This document shows positions 10,001-10,536 of a stretch of 10,536 bases of DNA, in pieces. Every line of letters begins with the position of its first letter. Position 1 is the stretch's first letter. A model generated the notes under the pieces. That model ran no database searches, was not told the origin of the DNA, and saw only the letters and a program-made list of their open reading frames with translations. Origin of the DNA: Clostridia bacterium (GTDB lineage Bacteria > Bacillota_A > Clostridia > Oscillospirales > Acutalibacteraceae); the NCBI GenBank assembly GCA_017445685.1, contig JAFSTS010000022.1, positions 1 to 10,536 of the forward strand. The letters run 5' to 3'. The position numbers were made by a program, and so were the translations under genes.

Positions 10001-10086
10001 AGAGTCGGGATCGCAACCGAGAACACCGAAACCAGCATGGCAACAGCGAGAAAAAGACTCAAAATTCTGCTTCTCTTTTTCGTCAT
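4003..10086 (-). CDS. Giant secreted dockerin protein with FIVAR-like helical repeat arrays and a cohesin-like domain
   Basis: Counting from the ATG at 10084-10086 the product has 2027 residues. Order of parts: signal peptide (1-33, likely cut after AVA); unrecognised beta-rich domain (about 45-458); a partial and nine full three-helix repeats (459-1125); cohesin-like beta-sandwich (1129-1320); eight more helical repeats (1324-1893); small beta domain (1894-1967); type I dockerin (1968-2027). There is no sortase motif or C-terminal membrane helix, so the dockerin is the probable attachment, to a cohesin on a scaffoldin at the surface. No catalytic glycosidase, lyase or esterase domain is recognised. 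The protein is very acidic and Ala-rich. The open frame extends five codons further to an ATG at 10101, but GGAGG (complement of 10095-10099) overlaps those codons and lies eight bases before the 10086 ATG, so the inner start is preferred. The gene stands alone with its own promoter and terminator. A role as adhesin, spacer or adaptor scaffoldin is inference. Confidence 0.93.
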   Translation of the reverse strand: MTKKRSRILSLFLAVAMLVSVFSVAIPTLTAVAEEVESLLQSPDPGVTTSCTDITWVAAGKNSYAPGKEIVAATPSGIPMIYDRTSDESYAGETPSSTLITATFTNAPDVTPTLKCTSGGSNMVFTAASYNSSTKTYSWSVVSGQATAETVLEFSITYPFNGRNYTNKVYSYVRGIAQPAGIYMLQTLKTCQVDMSNPSSWINVGDWDSYLTSSKTYSVDYITRILGKNTYYSLGSFAESLYELFRGTYNPSGRSASQDSSASYNVAGSIQNLTISGKTGIKVQYMTAKPYVHVYIDTSTASTLADMNLRVVSDCLGAHGDNAYGVEMIQNRFTSGNASSTDGIGSYDMPNGASGTLGFSGMGETFVTGTHEVGYLRGSVTSGEYTMFTRAAAVNSDRDVWLFAGGAIGIVLHSVDKSTLRNTITKILAGNLYEDSDPYNVFRCKNKGVNPQQWQFKNNWSEYSSAMRDAAGILIKPNATQDEINGANEALINAYDNLQLKPADYSIYNEYKDLADAAIAQETSFYSEYGEHWFYTDTLENLQTALEAVNESCHILYQPQVDAWTDALIEAYEALRVLPADYTSLNEVVAQANTLLDQKLEDGSSIYVNSSDLATAVASVRYDLTKADQETIVIYEQNIRDAISALTIRSADYTEINLLKSQAESLKRSNYTNYNTTVIPVLKDISKRANLKITQQDIVDADAATLRAAINGLIPKDADYTELEALLAEAAALVREYYYPESLEAIDAAVAATEGYRQINILNQTRIDSMAANLQTALAEKQMYPADYSEVDRAIEYWETTFTESELEKLQESSIQAVNVARSAVDRSLKIDEQARVDEWALRLWNAINNVEYLGADYAKVEAAIAKVDTLDRTYYADFSGVDNAIAAVNWQLGLNRQAEVDAMADDIYDAIDQLVPGPADYSRVNLAISRFEALNKNYYTRESVAAVEELINNINWDLNKDNQATVITYAFDINEAIFNLVEADADYTELRRVIFNIPSDLSSYYTKESIDELYAITDSIDWNLKARNQSTVDGYVASINETLANLEYLPGDYTEVDRQIAIGRRMIQNGVLQPDGTYFEISAQSAADFEEFVAGLNRSYRIIDVEEIQAVADSVTAKYQSFTFAESIHRAVIKLSTDKTITYPGDVVTVSVSVKTDYPVAAAAIPVLYNSEYYEIVGSGASAFTFSDIPYINGSSVSGNTNSPDKGYPASYSASDKATWNYAYITVAPTSVKGGTAVTLDPEQVIATFQLRVKDTLEVGNDPIDSRIWVDSAFLKTSANKGGKLYIGRYTTGRVDTNIAGYGQTINVSAATKTVTIYDENAPANLTELTAAIARQTAYDASFYTDESYEVYSAAIAAGQDIVDNAANYTIKEQSTVDEAVANIKDAYAALRLKDADVSLLETAVLRTPEYTQDKYTEESYLVFTNAISAAEAILEEEGLTIADNARITAAAQAIEDAISDLVLKDCSYMNDLYEIIDTFPMFEETEYTAEALDGYYDAFDACDAFLAEDKTILDDDEALELVNDFYDKYVALEKTALAKAIADCTTEYDSSCYTEESYAAYQTALNSSTSLYDTVSTKEDVALIQDSVQTLKSRFAALVINPFAYEDEVWAALDLFPQDEEHTVAESLDAYYEAYDALDIFANEKSGSWTALDNAEALALIQALRNAYDNLVIESADVSELMAAITNAPAYAEAMYTEESYSVYAQAVAAGRLLTNATYDRQDEVDEATQAIVDAYDALELKPFSKLAAVNEALEAQPSLEQNEYIPSYWAAYSDALADLEAIVENAATLTILDDQDAQDKIDAYNAALADLEENGVIPDADYSAVLAAVSAANAKLAEMQATGNELVQSTVDALNTAINNVDYSLDGLSQDTIDAYATAINAAAGALEYVPKFVIGSEDVTVDNGFVFGLENIASANDITAVFSTIGDASVEIEETANGYGTGTVIKLVDNKTSEVLQSLTVVVTGDANGDGFVDSFDVAFISELINNFEDPSDEATMLALDIVSDGWIDAIDYAYVLYMANYE
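4006..4185 (-). other. Type I dockerin domain at C-terminus of giant protein
   Basis: Residues 1968-2027 have two EF-hand-like loops spaced about 35 residues apart. The first, DANGDGFVDSFD, has the full calcium set (Asp1970, Asn1972, Asp1974, Asp1978, Asp1981). The second, DIVSDGWIDAID, keeps Asp2005, Asp2009, Asp2013 and Asp2016 but has Val2007 where Asn is usual. It is preceded by LTVVVTG, a common lead-in to dockerins. By family knowledge it binds a cohesin module. The residue pairs at loop positions 10-11 are Ser-Phe and Ala-Ile. Confidence 0.88.
4186..4407 (-). other. Small beta domain ahead of the dockerin
   Basis: Residues 1894-1967 are beta-rich: a strand around KFVIGSEDVTVDNGFVFG, then NDITAVFSTIG, VEIEETANGYGTGTVIKLVD and VLQSLTVVV. 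The GTGT motif followed by a strand and a dockerin resembles a small module seen in front of dockerins in other Clostridia proteins (from memory). Its function is unknown; it may position the dockerin. Confidence 0.6.
4408..6117 (-). repeat. Second helical repeat array (8 FIVAR-like repeats) of giant protein
   Basis: Eight repeats of 66-76 residues (1324-1395, 1396-1466, 1467-1537, 1538-1603, 1604-1675, 1676-1744, 1745-1817, 1818-1893). Two forms alternate. One carries YTEESY or YTDESY (Tyr at 1345, 1417, 1555, 1698). The other carries FPxxEE, AExLDxYYxAxDAxD and LDDxEAL-like segments (best at 1467-1537 and 1604-1675; weaker at 1745-1817). The last repeat (1818-1893) returns to the DADYS style of the first array. 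Each fits the three-helix FIVAR pattern ending in AYxAL. At DNA level the copies have diverged strongly, so this is an old expansion. Confidence 0.8.
6127..6702 (-). other. Cohesin-like beta-sandwich domain between the two repeat arrays
   Basis: Residues 1129-1320 break the helical pattern. The start, AVIKLSTDKTITYPGDVVTVSVSVKTDYPVAAAAIPVLYN, has the alternating strands and the 'PGD.V.V.V...' plus 'I.V.YN' pattern of cohesin-type domains. Later strands (EQVIATFQLRVKDT, then TINVSAATKTVTIYD) close the domain, with a Gly/Ser-rich insert in between. Similar modules occur in ruminococcal surface proteins without proven dockerin binding, so true cohesin function is not established. Confidence 0.5.
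6712..8712 (-). repeat. First helical repeat array (partial + 9 repeats) of giant protein
   Basis: A partial unit (residues 459-501) leads into nine repeats of 64-77 residues starting at 502, 579, 650, 717, 785, 855, 919, 985 and 1051. Most begin with P/D/G-ADY-T/S/A and end in a short hydrophobic segment such as NNVEYL or NLEYL. Several carry INW.L or VNW.L before a ...NQ..V turn (repeats 6-8). The pattern of three amphipathic helices per unit agrees with FIVAR-type repeats, which in other surface proteins act as stalks or carbohydrate-linked spacers. The ninth unit is longer and leads directly into the cohesin-like domain. Confidence 0.8.
8713..9955 (-). other. Unrecognised N-terminal beta-rich domain of giant protein
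   Basis: Residues about 45-458 contain no repeat and no family that I recognise. The composition (many Ser, Thr, Gly, Asn, Tyr) and strands such as AETVLEFSITYPF, IKVQYMTAKPYVHVYID and LRVVSDC suggest at least two beta domains: an Ig-like part (about 45-175) and a larger part (about 185-445). Gly-rich stretches (GASGTLGFSGMGETFVTG) and ENLYED-like polar loops fit a ligand-binding surface, but no catalytic residues can be assigned. It is the outermost domain if the dockerin end is attached. Confidence 0.55.
9988..10086 (-). other. Sec signal peptide of giant protein
   Basis: MTKKRSR is followed by a hydrophobic core (ILSLFLAVAMLVSVFSVAI) and a cleavage-like TAVA|EE. The region ends at residue 33. 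This shows secretion and also supports the inner start codon, since the n-region is then of normal length. Confidence 0.85.
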
Positions 10087-10094
10087 AGCTAATA

Positions 10095-10099
10095 CCTCC
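10095..10099 (-). promoter_or_regulatory. Shine-Dalgarno site that selects the inner start of the giant gene
   Basis: GGAGG on the - strand lies eight bases before the ATG at 10084-10086. It overlaps codons 1-3 of the longer open frame beginning at 10101, and that outer ATG has only AT-rich sequence (TTCGTTAA) before it. Confidence 0.88.
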
Positions 10100-10131
10100 A
10101 TTTAACGAATTAGATACTTATACCCACTAAT

Positions 10132-10160
10132 ACTATATCACAGTCATGTTGCATTGTCAA
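10132..10160 (-). promoter_or_regulatory. Sigma-A promoter of the giant dockerin gene
   Basis: TTGACA (complement of 10155-10160) and TATAGT (complement of 10132-10137) are 17 bases apart on the - strand. The start of transcription would be near 10125, giving a leader of about 40 nt. The -35 box and spacing match those of the three-gene operon promoter, both inside ATTGACAAT. The remainder of the gap to the insertion sequence (10161-10304) is AT-rich and shows no other site that I can support. Confidence 0.85.
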
Positions 10161-10355
10161 TAAAAAAATATCGTAATTTCCTAAAATTTAAGTAAAAAAT
10201 AATGCAAAAAATGTTATTAAAAAGCGACTTTCTCAAAATTACAAAAAATAGAGACATCACAGCATTTTTTAAAATCGAAATATTTTTATTTGCCATTTTT
10301 TACAGGCTCTATAATAAATGTTGGGGTAAACAAATAGAGCTTTCAAAAAAACAGT

Positions 10356-10426
10356 AGAGCATATTTGAAAAATCCTGTAAAATGGAATTGAACAAAACCC
10401 ATTGAAAGGATGAACAAATATGCTCT
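10356..10426 (+). promoter_or_regulatory. Inverted repeat covering the transposase start codon
   Basis: AGAGCATATTTG (10356-10367) is a perfect 12-base inverted copy of CAAATATGCTCT (10415-10426), with 47 bases between. The second arm contains the ATG at 10420. In a transcript entering from outside the element, pairing would cover the start codon; transcripts starting inside the loop would lack the first arm. This arrangement is known in other insertion sequences as protection from read-through expression. Confidence 0.65.
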
Positions 10427-10536
10427 GTAATAATTTTAGCGAAATTATGCTCGGATTGCAAGATGCAATCGTAAAAAATGTTGAAAAACTTGACGATGAA
10501 ATCAATATCACGATCAGGATGAAGAGAAAAAAACAT
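10420..10536 (+). CDS. Probable ISL3-family transposase, N-terminal 39 codons; 3' end outside window
   Basis: The frame starts at ATG 10420-10422 with AAAGGA nine or so bases upstream, and stays open to the window edge. The product MLCNNFSEIMLGLQDAIVKN... continues through INITIRMKRKKH. This layout, a short helical LGL start, then a beta-strand and a basic stretch just before where a CPxC zinc finger would come, is that of ISL3-family transposases; the zinc finger itself lies beyond the edge. An ATG ten bases earlier (10410) is closed by TAA after six codons and is not the start. The family call is from pattern memory with only 39 residues, so it is moderate. Confidence 0.6.
   Translation, partial: MLCNNFSEIMLGLQDAIVKNVEKLDDEINITIRMKRKKH

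Larger units (their letters stand above)
10305..10536 (+). mobile_element. Left end of a probable ISL3-family insertion sequence; right end outside window
   Basis: The sequence GGCTCTATAATAAATG at 10305 resembles the GGCTCTT-type terminal inverted repeats of ISL3 elements, and 115 nt further in a transposase-like frame begins. The base composition of the flank changes little. The eight bases just outside (10297-10304, TTTTTACA) would be the target duplication. The other end is not in view, so the element's boundaries rest on the terminus motif and the gene start together. Confidence 0.6.

Noticed and set aside
10290..10315. A possible + strand promoter across the IS junction: TTGCCA (10290-10295) and a perfect TATAAT (10310-10315)
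   Set aside because: The spacer is only 14 bases, too short for a good sigma-A promoter. The TATAAT may simply be part of the terminal repeat.
10269..10536. Two overlapping - strand open frames at the right edge
   Set aside because: They are antisense to the transposase start and cross the IS terminus. Their Phe/Ile/Cys-rich products come from AT-rich DNA, and the + strand frame has the ribosome site.

Overview
The window looks like chromosomal DNA from a low-to-medium GC, Gram-positive anaerobe of the Clostridia, most likely Ruminococcaceae/Oscillospiraceae. The evidence is a GroEL of firmicute type, strong sigma-A promoters and Shine-Dalgarno sites, a secreted protein ending in a type I dockerin, and a membrane protein joining a zinc ribbon to an NADase-type glycan-binding domain. 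I cannot fix the species from the sequence alone.

Layout. The + strand opens with the last 400 codons of groEL (1-1203), closed by a hairpin with T-rich flanks on both sides (about 1218-1260). That hairpin can also end transcription arriving from the other strand. Convergent to groEL, on the - strand, lies a compact three-gene operon (3856 down to 1377, gaps of 35 and 24 nt) with a near-consensus promoter at 3889-3917. Its products are all predicted single-pass membrane proteins with an outward C-terminal domain: a zinc-ribbon/glycan-binding protein, a 335-aa tyrosine-rich unknown, and a 241-aa unknown whose 3' end may carry a frameshift. Upstream of it, also on the - strand, a single giant gene (10086 down to 4003; 2027 aa from the start I prefer) fills most of the window, with its own promoter (10132-10160) and a GC-rich terminator (about 3945-3976). 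At the right edge, on the + strand, the end of an insertion sequence (from about 10305) and the first 39 codons of its probable ISL3-family transposase run out of the window.

The giant protein is the main item. In order it has a signal peptide, a large unrecognised beta-rich domain of about 415 residues, nine (and one partial) three-helix FIVAR-like repeats, a cohesin-like beta-sandwich, eight more helical repeats, a small beta domain and a C-terminal type I dockerin with one canonical and one degenerate calcium loop. The likely picture is a long, acidic, rod-like secreted protein that docks onto a cellulosome-type scaffold and projects its N-terminal domain outward; that role is inference. 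The three small membrane proteins may also act at the cell surface, but nothing ties them to the giant protein beyond position and shared topology.
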